DNA of 64,000 nucleotides. It comes from Bin127 sp965221625 (GTDB lineage: Bacteria > Chloroflexota > Dehalococcoidia > Lucifugimonadales > Lucifugimonadaceae). Made by a program: the position numbers and the translations under genes. Location: contig OZ244903.1 in NCBI GenBank assembly GCA_965221625.1, positions 1,798,001-1,862,000 on the forward strand, written 5' to 3'. Below, in pieces: positions 53,048 through 62,105 of the stretch (the stretch's first letter is position 1; each line of letters begins with the position of its first letter). The notes under the pieces were generated by a model. It was not told the origin of the DNA. It searched no databases and worked only from the letters and a program-made list of their open reading frames with translations.

Positions 53048-54220
53048 TTAGATCTTGACGTGTAGGTTGCTCGTGGTAGTTTCGTCCGGACCGTCATCAG
53101 TGCGTGCGTGGATATTTGGAATCCGACCTGCCTTTCGATCGGCCTTGGTTCGCTTCCATTCGCGTTCCAAATCTGCGGTGTGCCCTCGGAAACGAGGCAT
53201 GACGTAACGGGCGAACAGCTCTTGCGAATACTTGATGTGGCGCATCGGCATCCACTCGTGAGTCGTCAACATCAAACCGCCAATGCCGCCCGTCTCCTCA
53301 ACCAACGCTTCGACCTGCTCAATTGCATCGTCCGGCGTTCCGACAATCCATCGCTTGCTCTCGACAATCTGCTCGAACGTCAGGTCGGCCGGGTTTTGGT
53401 CAGGATGGACTACCCAACCTCGCGGGGTGTTGATCGTGTAGAAGTATTCGTGGACGTCCCGCACTGCGCCTTGCTGAGCCTGTTTAACCGCTTCCTCTCT
53501 CGAGTCGGCCAAGTGAACGTAGGTAACGACCCGCCAATCGTCCTTTGATGGCGACGTTCTGTGCTTGATCGAAGCTTCCATCACTTCGTCCCATTGGTTT
53601 GCAAGAGGGACATTCCCATTGCCGCCGCCGCTGGCGATGGAGAACATCATCATTTCATACTGCGCAACGAAGTCGAGGGACCGCTTGCTCCCGGTTGACG
53701 GCGTCGCAAGCTTAAGTCGTGGTTGCTGGAATGACCGAAGCTGCAAGGCCATGTCTTCAATCGACCAGAATTTGCCTTCATAGCAAATCGGATCGGGCGA
53801 CTCGAGCAACTTGACGATGATGTCGGTGGACTCACGCATCATGGCGTTCAGATCTTTGCCCGGAACGTTGAAACGTTGCGGATCCGTTGGTAGTCCGCTC
53901 GGGCCCACCCCTAGCACGGTCCGCCCGCGCGTTAAATGGTCGAGAAAAGCGAATCTTTCGGCGACGTGGAACGGATGATGGAACGGTAGCGAAACGACAC
54001 CTGTGCCGAGAGTTATTCGCGTCGCGGTCGCAGACGCCTTGGCCAGTACCATCTCCGGTGCCGGCATCGTCTCCCACGCCGCAGAGTGGTGCTCGCCGAT
54101 GAAATACTCGTCGAATCCGAGCTTTTCGGCGTAGTTGATCATGTCGATGTCTCGCTCGAACGCCAGCGAAGGGTTTTCGTTAGGCGTGTGCAGCGGCATC
54201 ATGAAGAACGCGAACTTCAT
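53048..54220 (-). CDS. LLM-class flavin-dependent oxidoreductase
   Basis: 390 aa luciferase-like TIM barrel. N-terminal MKFAFFMMPLHTPNENPSLA, then LGFDEYFIGEHHSAAWETMP and TLGTGVVSLPFHHPFHVAER are typical. Closest in style to the limonene/alkanal monooxygenase subgroup, using FMNH2 or F420. Substrate unknown. Starts the LLM, M20 peptidase, sulfatase gene run on the minus strand. Confidence 0.9.
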   Translation of the reverse strand: MKFAFFMMPLHTPNENPSLAFERDIDMINYAEKLGFDEYFIGEHHSAAWETMPAPEMVLAKASATATRITLGTGVVSLPFHHPFHVAERFAFLDHLTRGRTVLGVGPSGLPTDPQRFNVPGKDLNAMMRESTDIIVKLLESPDPICYEGKFWSIEDMALQLRSFQQPRLKLATPSTGSKRSLDFVAQYEMMMFSIASGGGNGNVPLANQWDEVMEASIKHRTSPSKDDWRVVTYVHLADSREEAVKQAQQGAVRDVHEYFYTINTPRGWVVHPDQNPADLTFEQIVESKRWIVGTPDDAIEQVEALVEETGGIGGLMLTTHEWMPMRHIKYSQELFARYVMPRFRGHTADLEREWKRTKADRKAGRIPNIHARTDDGPDETTTSNLHVKI

Positions 54221-54390
54221 CTTTCACTCCGTAAAGTCGGATGCGTGTTGTTGGTATCGAATTCTAGACGCGCCAACTTGCCTTGAATCGACAGGCCGAA
54301 GTTTTCGAAAATCTAAGCATGTGCCGCGCCGAATTCGCGCGCTCCAAGACGATGCATCTCGACCTCTACGATCGCGGGGTTTCACTGGAA

Positions 54391-55395
54391 ATGCGTGCTC
54401 TCCTAATTTTCGTCCTCGCGACCGCGCTCACGGCTGCAGGTATCGCCTGCGGGAACGACGGAGATCTCGCTCACGAAGTCGTTTACGTCTCTCAAGATGA
54501 AAACCATCGAATGTTCTTGCTCGACCGCTCAGGCAACGAAACGGAGGTTGTCAACGAATGGGTGTACAACCCGAAGTGGTCGCCGAACCAGCGCGTAGTC
54601 GCTTACCTGTCAGACGCACGCGGCGGCTCCGGTCAACTCAAGACGTGGGACCGCAACTCGGAGAACTCAGAACGCGTGCCCGACGCCCCAGCGCACGTCA
54701 CGGAGTTCTTTTGGTCCCCTGATTCCCGAATGATTACCTACCAAGCGACGTCTCCCGAGGGCGACACCACGAACGTGTACCTCCACCATTTCGAGAATGA
54801 GACGACGCAGCTGTTGGCTTCCGAACCGACGGGAAACATAGAACTCGGCAATTGGTCGGGAGACAACGCATGGATCGCGATGCGCCTCAAGTTCGAGAAC
54901 ACTCAAGGCATCTTCATCCGCTCTGTCGAAGGCGTGGACGAAGTTCAACTGACCGATTACAACGATTCACGCCCCCGATTCTCCAGGGACGGTCGACGAG
55001 TCGCATTGGCTCGTCACAAATCGAACGGTGAAACCGACTTACATGTGTTGACCATTGATCCCGAAACCGGCCCCGGTTCCGCCATTGCGTTAAGCGACGA
55101 CGATGGCGACGAAACTGACTTCGAATGGTCGCCGGGCGGAAGACGGATCTTCTACGTCTCGGCGCACGATGGCAACCCTGAGATCTACAGCGTCGACGTA
55201 GAAACCAAGGTGACTCGTCGGATGACGCAGAACCGGGTCGACGACGCCGGCCCTCGTTGGTCGAATGACGGGTCTCGGATACTCTTCCGTTCAAACATCG
55301 ACGGCAACTTCGACTTGTTCACGATGGACGTCGAATCGGGAGCGCAATCACGAGTTCTGGCGAACGACGCCAACATCATCGCCGCAGATTGGTAA
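54391..55395 (+). CDS. TolB-like beta-propeller lipoprotein
   Basis: 334 aa from ATG 54391. Lipoprotein signal ALLIFVLATALTAAGIACGN (Cys in lipobox). The mature part consists of repeated propeller blades: WSPNQRVVAYLSDARG, WSPDSRMITYQA, FSRDGRRVALARHKSNG, WSPGGRRIFYVSAHDGNPE and WSNDGSRILFRSNIDGN. These are WD40-like Pro/Asp repeats as in TolB and DPP-like proteins. No catalytic domain follows, so it is probably a surface-anchored binding protein. Confidence 0.85.
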   Translation: MRALLIFVLATALTAAGIACGNDGDLAHEVVYVSQDENHRMFLLDRSGNETEVVNEWVYNPKWSPNQRVVAYLSDARGGSGQLKTWDRNSENSERVPDAPAHVTEFFWSPDSRMITYQATSPEGDTTNVYLHHFENETTQLLASEPTGNIELGNWSGDNAWIAMRLKFENTQGIFIRSVEGVDEVQLTDYNDSRPRFSRDGRRVALARHKSNGETDLHVLTIDPETGPGSAIALSDDDGDETDFEWSPGGRRIFYVSAHDGNPEIYSVDVETKVTRRMTQNRVDDAGPRWSNDGSRILFRSNIDGNFDLFTMDVESGAQSRVLANDANIIAADW

Positions 55396-55456
55396 GGACC
55401 TTATGAGCTAGTTCCAGGTCGTTACCCCGGTTGCGATCAAGTCGAACTCGAGAGGT

Positions 55457-56434
55457 CTAACGTCGCGTTCCGAACATCCGCGCTACCCACTTCATCCGTC
55501 GCTCGTCATTTCTAGCGGCACTTGCACCAGCTTCACTCGAACTAGATTCGATAGATTTTCCGACCATGTCAGGCGGAGTGACGCGGGAGTTAACGCGCCC
55601 ATTCTGCGAGTTTGTACCTTCGTTAAGGACGTTCGACAGGCTCCGTCGGCTGACTGTGCGTCGCACGTTCTGCGTCGGTTTGCGCACTTGATGCCCGTTC
55701 GCAGTCGCACGAACCGACTGCCTTTGGTTCAATGCATTGCGGCGCACTGCATAGCGATCGGCAAAGGTTCGACGTTCAGCTCGGTCGGTTTTAGGTGTGG
55801 TCTTGTTCTCGCCATTTGGTGAAGCAGCTTCATCACTTACGGTGCTGCGATACCTGGCGGTTCGCATTGCGCTGTTCTTCTCTCGTTGCGACATCCACAG
55901 ATCGTCGAAGTAGCTCCGATCGAATCTGATGAGGACATCGGCAATCCGGGCGGCTTCAGATGACAGATTGGCGTCGAAGGCTGCCACCTCGACTTGCTTC
56001 CCGGTGTCCTTGACGACTTGCAGAGCGGGGTAAAAATCAGCATCGCCACTGACCAGAATGGCGGTGTCGTAATGGTCTTCGTACGCGTGCGAAATTAGGT
56101 CGGAGGCAATCATCACATCCACGCCCTTCTCAACCATCGTCTGCCCCCGAGGCTTCCAGATGCCGAGTTTCACCTCAAGGTAGTCAGTTTCGTAGAGCGT
56201 GTTGAGGAAACGATCTTGCGATTCTGCGAGTTTCGGGTTTTCCGGAGATTCTTGCCGGATGTTGTAGTAGTAAGTGCGGATTAACTCGCGATCTCCGCAC
56301 AGCTTTTCGGCGAATTTCCGATAGTCTAGGTTGCTCTTGTCGGTGGTTTGCTTAAGGACATGGTAGAGGTTACTGCCGTCGATGAAGATCATCACGCGAC
56401 GGCGCGCGGTACCCCATGGTGTCTGCTTTTGCAT
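55457..56434 (-). CDS. NYN-domain (LabA/DUF88) ribonuclease-like protein with basic tail
   Basis: 325 aa. Residues 12-185 are an NYN domain (PIN-like fold): VMIFIDGSNLYHVLKQ, VEKGVDVMIASDLISHAYED and ILVSGDADFYPALQVV carry the acidic metal-binding positions. The last 135 residues are polar and basic, rich in Arg, Asn and Ser (RNALNQRQSVRATANGHQVR), and likely disordered and RNA-binding. Predicted RNase or RNA-associated protein. Start: ATG 56434; the domain begins at residue 14, so a start slightly downstream is possible. Confidence 0.85.
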   Translation of the reverse strand: MQKQTPWGTARRRVMIFIDGSNLYHVLKQTTDKSNLDYRKFAEKLCGDRELIRTYYYNIRQESPENPKLAESQDRFLNTLYETDYLEVKLGIWKPRGQTMVEKGVDVMIASDLISHAYEDHYDTAILVSGDADFYPALQVVKDTGKQVEVAAFDANLSSEAARIADVLIRFDRSYFDDLWMSQREKNSAMRTARYRSTVSDEAASPNGENKTTPKTDRAERRTFADRYAVRRNALNQRQSVRATANGHQVRKPTQNVRRTVSRRSLSNVLNEGTNSQNGRVNSRVTPPDMVGKSIESSSSEAGASAARNDERRMKWVARMFGTRR

Positions 56435-56805
56435 TGAAACGATTCCTTTTCATGTCTGCTCCCACCTCCTGCGCGAATTCGACTGTGACAAGATTGCTTG
56501 CGCCCGCCATTCCATTGAGCTGCTACCCTTCCGAGCATCACATCCATCGGGCGACAGGAGGTCACGAAGCGTGTTGTTCGACCGTTGAAGCGAGGCAACA
56601 ATTCTCGAAACATATGGCGTTGCCGACGCCTCATTGACTGATTTCAGTCTAACACATCACACATCCCAATAATCCCGCTCAATACTACGAGATGCAGAGG
56701 CGAGACGAATGGCTACTGCCCTGCATTCATCGCTCATGAGCCGCCAGCGGTTAAACTACATCATCAACAGCTGACACCGTTGAAAGATTGACTGGAGATT
56801 TAGCC
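56435..56805. other. Intergenic region with paired segments, no gene assigned
   Basis: Divergent promoters of the NYN gene and the propeller gene lie here. On the minus strand a hairpin with GCCCG/CGGGC arms around CTCGGAAGGG (56496-56553) is present. It could be a structured leader of the NYN mRNA, but I cannot match it to an RNA family. No convincing small ORF. Confidence 0.4.
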
Positions 56806-57528
56806 ATGACGATGACCGCAACCAAGTCGATGGTCGGCATTACCGTACCGTCGCCGTGCGAGATGCCCAACGGCCTCCAATGGCACGATGACGAACTGTA
56901 TGTCATCGACCAACTCACCGACAACATCTACGTCATCGACGAAGTCGGAAACGTGCTCAGAATGATCTACACCACAACTGAGAACGGTTCCGGCATCACA
57001 GTCGGTGGCGGATTCATCTGGACCGGATCCAATGGCGGCACCGTCTCTCGACCTTACCGAAGCACCGACACACATCTCGGTTACGTCATCAAAATCGACA
57101 TGGAGACGGGAGAGACCGTCGACCGATTTCGCACGCCTGACGGTGGTGGCATTCACGGAGTCGAGTACGACCACAACGAGAACCTCATTTGGGTGACCGC
57201 ATTCAACCCGAAAGCCATCATCCTCGTCGACCCATCGGACGACTTCAAGGTAGTTCACAAGTTCGAGGTTGAGCTCGAACGGTTGCACGGTCTGGCTTTG
57301 GAAGGAGACGATGCAATCTGGTGCGCACACACCACTGACAACGTCGTGGTCCTCTACGACAAGGAGAATGGGAACGAGTTGGATCGCGTGACGATGGGTT
57401 CAGAGGACCCGTTCATCCATGGTCTGTCCAAGCGCAACGGCACGCTTTGGTTTGGCGATGCCAACTTTGCCGGCAGCCATGGGACGGCAGTCCGCGGCGA
57501 GCCATCAATCGGCACCATCGTCCGATAG
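56806..57528 (+). CDS. Beta-propeller protein (SMP-30/Vgb-like)
   Basis: 240 aa from ATG 56806, with GGAG 11 nt upstream. Repeated blades carry the patterns LQWHDDELYVIDQLTDNIYV, GITVGGGFIWTGSNGG, GIHGVEYDHNENLIWVTAF, LHGLALEGDDAIWCAHTT and GLSKRNGTLWFGDAN. No signal peptide. Short for a six-blade lactonase, so perhaps a partial propeller or a dimer. Might be a lactonase, but the metal-binding Glu/Asn/Asp set is not clear. The next gene, an amidohydrolase of lactone-cleaving type, is 91 bp downstream. Confidence 0.75.
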   Translation: MTMTATKSMVGITVPSPCEMPNGLQWHDDELYVIDQLTDNIYVIDEVGNVLRMIYTTTENGSGITVGGGFIWTGSNGGTVSRPYRSTDTHLGYVIKIDMETGETVDRFRTPDGGGIHGVEYDHNENLIWVTAFNPKAIILVDPSDDFKVVHKFEVELERLHGLALEGDDAIWCAHTTDNVVVLYDKENGNELDRVTMGSEDPFIHGLSKRNGTLWFGDANFAGSHGTAVRGEPSIGTIVR

Positions 57529-57619
57529 ATCGGGTACGTTCCCAACACATCGATTGCGGCGCGCGTTCTCCATTCGCTGCCGTCAGTTCAGCTTTAGTTG
57601 AGTCGCGGGAAGCTACTTC

Positions 57620-58453
57620 ATGACAGTTGTTGACAGCCACCACCATTTTTGGGATCTCGATCTAAGGCGATACGACTGGATGCCTGAAGGCAGCCCTTTG
57701 CGGGTCAATTACGGCCCTGACGATCTAAAACCGCTGCTCGACGAGGCTGGCATAGACAAGACCGTAATCGTCCAAGCGCACGCATCGGTTGAGGAGACGA
57801 AGTGGTGCTTGGAAATCGCCGAGAGCACAGATTTCGTCGCGGGCGTAGTCGGATGGGTCGATCTCAGCGATGCCAACGTAGGCGCAACCTTGGACGAACT
57901 GCAGCAAAGTCCCTATTTCAAAGGCGTCAGGCACCTATGGGAGATGGACGAAGATCACGGATGGTTGGCGGGAGACGCCCCGATCCAAGGCTTGAAGGAG
58001 ATAGAACGTCGAGGGCTATGCTACGACTTCTTGGTGAGACCTTGGAATCTGCCGTTCGTGCCTCGAATAATGGAGCACGTGCCCGATCTTCGCGCAGTGA
58101 TCGATCACATCGCCAAACCCAACATCGCAGAAAGCGAAATCGAACCTTGGTTGACGCGCATGCGTGAAGTCGCCAGCATTGACGGAATGCGATGCAAGGT
58201 CTCGGGCATGACCACAGAAGCAGACATGGACAACTGGGCTAACGACGATCTATTGCCCTACGTGCATCACGTTGTCGGCATGTTCGGTGTTGACCGTTTG
58301 ATGTTTGGATCCGACTGGCCCGTTTCAACACAAGCAACGTCATATCCTCGCTGGGCGGACGCGGTTCGGGACATGCTCAAGAATCTCCCCGAGGAGCAAG
58401 CCGCCTACGTGTTCGGCAACACCGCAATCGAGTTCTACAGATTAACCGTTTGA
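57620..58453 (+). CDS. Amidohydrolase-2 family metal hydrolase (fuconolactonase-like)
   Basis: 277-aa TIM-barrel hydrolase. DSHHHFWDLDLRRYDWM at the N-terminus (H-x-H metal site), GVRHLWEMDED, VIDHIAKPNI and MFGSDWPVSTQ (metal-binding Asp) match the L-fuconolactonase / 4-sulfomuconolactonase type group, which open sugar or muconic lactones. Substrate unknown. With the upstream propeller gene it may form a small lactone-handling unit. Confidence 0.9.
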   Translation: MTVVDSHHHFWDLDLRRYDWMPEGSPLRVNYGPDDLKPLLDEAGIDKTVIVQAHASVEETKWCLEIAESTDFVAGVVGWVDLSDANVGATLDELQQSPYFKGVRHLWEMDEDHGWLAGDAPIQGLKEIERRGLCYDFLVRPWNLPFVPRIMEHVPDLRAVIDHIAKPNIAESEIEPWLTRMREVASIDGMRCKVSGMTTEADMDNWANDDLLPYVHHVVGMFGVDRLMFGSDWPVSTQATSYPRWADAVRDMLKNLPEEQAAYVFGNTAIEFYRLTV

Positions 58454-58496
58454 ACCGACTTCGGTTGATTGTCGCACGTTCGTAGTTACTCTCGAA

Positions 58497-59411
58497 ATGA
58501 TGCTGTCGACCTCAGCGACAACCCCATTGCTTCAGGCCGAGGGGCTTACGAAGCGTTACGGATCGGTGCAAGCACTTGATGCCGCATCGTTCATCGTGGG
58601 CTCAGGCATCACAGGATTGTTGGGACCGAACGGTGCTGGCAAAAGCACGGCAATCCGCATCTTTCTCGGTTTGGTCGATGCGACGTCTGGCAGCGCGCTA
58701 GTCATGGGAGCCGATGCTCGAGATCCGATCGCGCGTACACGACTCGGGTACATGCCGGAGCACGATTGCCTGCCGGGCAACCAGTCTGCGGCAGCCTTCG
58801 TGACTCACATGGCGGAAGTTAGCGGGATACCAACGTCAAAGTCGCGTGCACTTGCCGCCGACATGCTTCGGCACGTCGGACTCTTCGAAGAACGCTACCG
58901 CCCGATTGGCGGGTATTCGACGGGTATGAAACAACGCGTCAAACTTGCGCAGGCGATTGTTCACGACCCAGTGTTGGTGTTGCTGGATGAACCGACCGCG
59001 GGATTGGACCCCAACGGGCGCACCGAGATGCTCGCACTTATCCGACGCATCGCCAAAGAGTTCGGCATTAGCGTTGTGCTTTCGACCCATTTGATGCAAG
59101 ACGTCGAACGAACCTGCGACAACATTGTCCTATTAGACGCAGGTCGCGTAAAGCATGCCGATGCCGTAGCCGCGCTGACCCAAGACTCCGAGTTCGTATA
59201 CGTCGAAGTCGCGAGCAATCGCGACCGATTTCTGGAGCAACTCGCCAATCGCAACATTGAGCACTCACTTGATGGTGGTGCCATCGCCATCCCCGGCGTA
59301 GACGGTGCCAGATACGACGACATCCGTGACGCGTTGGTGACTTCAGAGGCGCGCTTGACCCGGTTGGGACCGCGGCAACGGGCTCTAATCGACCTCTTCA
59401 GAGAGAACTGA
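58497..59411 (+). CDS. ABC transporter ATPase, pair 1
   Basis: 304 aa. Walker A GPNGAGKSTAIRIFL, signature YSTGMKQRVKLAQA, Walker B VLLDEPTAGLDPNG and H-loop STHLMQDVERT. DRA/CcmA-type exporter ATPase with an extra C-terminal domain. The following permease gene starts 1 bp after its stop. First of four genes (ATPase-permease-ATPase-permease) with tight spacing, probably one operon. Alternative starts at 58500 are trivial. Confidence 0.93.
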   Translation: MMLSTSATTPLLQAEGLTKRYGSVQALDAASFIVGSGITGLLGPNGAGKSTAIRIFLGLVDATSGSALVMGADARDPIARTRLGYMPEHDCLPGNQSAAAFVTHMAEVSGIPTSKSRALAADMLRHVGLFEERYRPIGGYSTGMKQRVKLAQAIVHDPVLVLLDEPTAGLDPNGRTEMLALIRRIAKEFGISVVLSTHLMQDVERTCDNIVLLDAGRVKHADAVAALTQDSEFVYVEVASNRDRFLEQLANRNIEHSLDGGAIAIPGVDGARYDDIRDALVTSEARLTRLGPRQRALIDLFREN

Positions 59412-59412
59412 A

Positions 59413-60330
59413 GTGGCAGCACCTCCTACGCAGCAACCCAGCGGTCGCGTCTTCGACATCGGCTACACGCCCTATACCGGTTCCCGGGAAGGTCGAGGTC
59501 TTGCGCGTCGTACAATCTTCGTCGACGGTGTGAAGAACGGCATGGGTATCGGTCGTGGAGGATGGGCAAAGTTCCTGCCGTGGCTAGTTGTGGCACCCAC
59601 CATCGTGGTCGGTATCGTCTTCGCAGTGATCGCAGCAGTTTTCTATCAAGTCGATCTCTCGATTGAGACTGGCGAAACCGACGGTATTAGGGAGGAGTTG
59701 GGGCACATGAGCCTCATCTCTGCGACAACCTTCTTGCTGCTCGTGTTCGCCGCATTCGTGGGACCCGAACTTATCTGTCCGGATCGTCGCAACCGGATCA
59801 TCCACCTTTACTTCGTGCGTCCGATCACGATGCTCGATTATCTGGGTGCTCGATGGTTCGCTTTCTTTGCGCTCGTGTTCGCGGCCGCATCCTTGCCGCA
59901 CGTCGCACTATGGGTGGGACTGCTGTTTGGCGTAACCGACGCCACCGAACACTTACGCGAGAATTGGCTCGACGTTCCTCGATTTTTCGCCAACGCCGCG
60001 ATTTTCGCTGCTCTAGTCTCATCGTTGACGTTCGCCCTGAGCTCGGTGACGGATCGGAGGATGATCGCAACTCTGATCGTCTTCGCAGTCATCATCCTCA
60101 GTCCCATCGTGGGCCAAGTCGTCAGTCTGTTCGACGCGACGAACCTAGTCGTCGAAGCAGCTTCGATTTTTGACCTCATCAACCTAACCACTGTCATCGT
60201 GCCTCAGATCGTTTTCGGCGAGTTTTCGACTAACCACGAGCTGAATATCCTCGTCCCGATCGCAGTTCTGACAGGTGTGACCGTGCTTTCGATGTTTGCG
60301 ACGTGGCGGTTCTACCATGCGAAGCGATGA
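59413..60330 (+). CDS. ABC-2 type permease, pair 1
   Basis: 305 aa, GTG start at 59413. About six membrane helices (WLVVAPTIVVGIVFAVIAAV, TTFLLLVFAAFVGPELIC, WFAFFALVFAAASLPHV, LIVFAVIILSPIVGQVV). FVGPELICPDRRNRIIHLYF after the second helix is typical of ABC-2 exporters. It works with the preceding ATPase; cargo unknown. Overlaps the next ATPase gene by 14 bp. Confidence 0.85.
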   Translation: MAAPPTQQPSGRVFDIGYTPYTGSREGRGLARRTIFVDGVKNGMGIGRGGWAKFLPWLVVAPTIVVGIVFAVIAAVFYQVDLSIETGETDGIREELGHMSLISATTFLLLVFAAFVGPELICPDRRNRIIHLYFVRPITMLDYLGARWFAFFALVFAAASLPHVALWVGLLFGVTDATEHLRENWLDVPRFFANAAIFAALVSSLTFALSSVTDRRMIATLIVFAVIILSPIVGQVVSLFDATNLVVEAASIFDLINLTTVIVPQIVFGEFSTNHELNILVPIAVLTGVTVLSMFATWRFYHAKR

Positions 60331-61282
60331 TGGCGCAGTGACCGAACAACACATCGCAAGTCGCAACGGCGAGATCGTCACGCTGCGCGGCGTATCCAAG
60401 TGGTTCGGCAATGTTGTGGCAGTTAGTGATGTATCTCTGACCATCGGTGCCGGGGTAACCGGATTGCTTGGTCCGAACGGGGCCGGCAAGACGACCCTCC
60501 TTCGCATGATCTGCGGTCTTCAATCCGCATCCGAAGGTGACGTGACGATGTTGGGTACGAACCCGCGTACGGACCATGAGGTCTACCGCCGCATCGGGAT
60601 TATGACTGAGCACGAGTCTGCATATGAGTTCATGACCGGCTTGGAGTTCGTGCGTCTCGCGGCGCGTCTGAAGGATCTACGGCGTGAGGAAAGCCATCTA
60701 CGGCACGCCATCGAACGCGTCGACATGTCGTTTGCCATTGACCGCAAGATATCAACCTACTCGCGCGGGATGCGCCAACGAATCAGACTCGCAGCAGCAC
60801 TGGTCGGCGATCCTGAACTGTTAATCCTCGACGAACCGTTGAACGGTGCCGACCCGACGCAGCGTCTGCGCTTCCAAGACATATTGCGGGAAACCGCTTC
60901 AGAAGGGCGTTCTGTAATCATCTCCTCGCACATCCTCGAAGAGGTCGAGAGCGTCAGCGACAGCGTGGTGTTGTTGGTGAACGGCAAACTTGCTGCGCAA
61001 GGTGATTTCCACGCCATCCGGGAGGCTCTCGACGATCGTCCTTATCACGTGAGCATCACTTGTTCGGACCCCAAGCAACTCGGTGGCGAGTTAGCCAAAC
61101 TGCACAACATCCAATCCGTGCAGTTCGATCCCGACGGCTCAATCATTGCGCTTACTACCGACGTCGGTGTGCTTCAACTGGACTTGCCGAAGGTGGCTCA
61201 ATCCCTCGGGGTTCGACTCACTCGCGTCCAACCAATCGACGACTCGCTTGAATCTGTCTTTTCATATTTGGTCGAGGCGTGA
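60317..61282 (+). CDS. ABC transporter ATPase, pair 2
   Basis: About 321 aa from ATG 60317, which overlaps the previous permease by 14 bp; a GTG at 60338 is an alternative. Walker A GPNGAGKTTLLRMI, signature YSRGMRQRIRLAAAL, Walker B LLILDEPLNGADPTQ (Gly-Ala-Asp in place of the usual Gly-Leu-Asp), H-loop SSHILEEVES. Related to the pair 1 ATPase, suggesting the two pairs arose by duplication or form one four-part transporter. Confidence 0.92.
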   Translation: MRSDDGAVTEQHIASRNGEIVTLRGVSKWFGNVVAVSDVSLTIGAGVTGLLGPNGAGKTTLLRMICGLQSASEGDVTMLGTNPRTDHEVYRRIGIMTEHESAYEFMTGLEFVRLAARLKDLRREESHLRHAIERVDMSFAIDRKISTYSRGMRQRIRLAAALVGDPELLILDEPLNGADPTQRLRFQDILRETASEGRSVIISSHILEEVESVSDSVVLLVNGKLAAQGDFHAIREALDDRPYHVSITCSDPKQLGGELAKLHNIQSVQFDPDGSIIALTTDVGVLQLDLPKVAQSLGVRLTRVQPIDDSLESVFSYLVEA

Positions 61283-62022
61283 TGGGATCGATCGTTGAGA
61301 CAATCTTTAGTCTTGCGCTTCGCCAGATACTGACGCGTCGGAGAGCGATCATAGTCCTCCTGATCGCGGCGTTCCCAATCGTCATCATCGTCCCGACGAT
61401 CGTACGCGGCGGAGATTGGAGCGACAGTGATCGCCAAAACATCCTCTACAACCTGCTCTTCGGCACTGTCCTTCCCTTAATTGGACTCAGCGTCTCGGCC
61501 CCGGTTTTTTCAGACGAGATCGAAGATCGAACGTTGACGAACCTAATTCTGTCGCCGATATCCCGCTGGCAGATTTCTGTACCCAAGGTACTGGCAGCCG
61601 CCGTGGTAACTGCCGTGCCTCTCATCGTTACGACGACAGTCACGCTGTTGGTGATACTCGAAGAGGAGGCGGTTGCGTCCGCACCAGTTGCGGCATTCGG
61701 CATGCTCTTTGGCAGCACGGTGTTCGCGTCGTTCTTCGCATTCATCGGCTCGATCACCACGCGTGCCGTCGTTTTCGGAATCACCTACGTTTTCGGTTTC
61801 GAGACCATCGTGAGCACGGTGATACCGGGTTTGAAATACGTCAGCATCTCCGGGATGGCGATCTCTATCGTGACGGAGTTAAGCGACAATTTAGGTGCCA
61901 TTGCCGCATATGCTGATACGAGTTACCCACCAGTCATCTACTCTGTCATCGTCGGCATTGGCATCGTCGTCGTTTGCAACGTCGCGACTGTCTTGCGATT
62001 GCGACAGATGGACATTCGCTGA
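61282..62022 (+). CDS. ABC-2 type permease, pair 2
   Basis: 246 aa. ATG 61282 shares one base with the preceding stop (TGATG); a GTG at 61279 is also possible. About six membrane helices (AIIVLLIAAFPIVIIVPTIV, LLFGTVLPLIGLSVSAPVF, SVIVGIGIVVVCNVATVL). APVFSDEIEDRTLTNLILSP is the ABC-2 coupling region typical of DRA-type exporters. Works with pair 2 ATPase; cargo unknown. Confidence 0.87.
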   Translation: MGSIVETIFSLALRQILTRRRAIIVLLIAAFPIVIIVPTIVRGGDWSDSDRQNILYNLLFGTVLPLIGLSVSAPVFSDEIEDRTLTNLILSPISRWQISVPKVLAAAVVTAVPLIVTTTVTLLVILEEEAVASAPVAAFGMLFGSTVFASFFAFIGSITTRAVVFGITYVFGFETIVSTVIPGLKYVSISGMAISIVTELSDNLGAIAAYADTSYPPVIYSVIVGIGIVVVCNVATVLRLRQMDIR

Positions 62023-62105
62023 CTTCACGAGTGGTCGGTTCGATTTGACCGGCTGGGTATAGTTAACCTAACGTCGAGTGTGGCGGTGCCGCGCTCCCAT
62101 TCGCC

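Noticed and set aside
56496..56553. Minus-strand hairpin with CGGAAGGG and AGCAGC that recalls helix 8 of signal recognition particle RNA.
   Set aside because: The required GUCAGG on the 5' side reads GUGAUG and one base is inserted on the 3' side, so the M-domain binding loop is not preserved.
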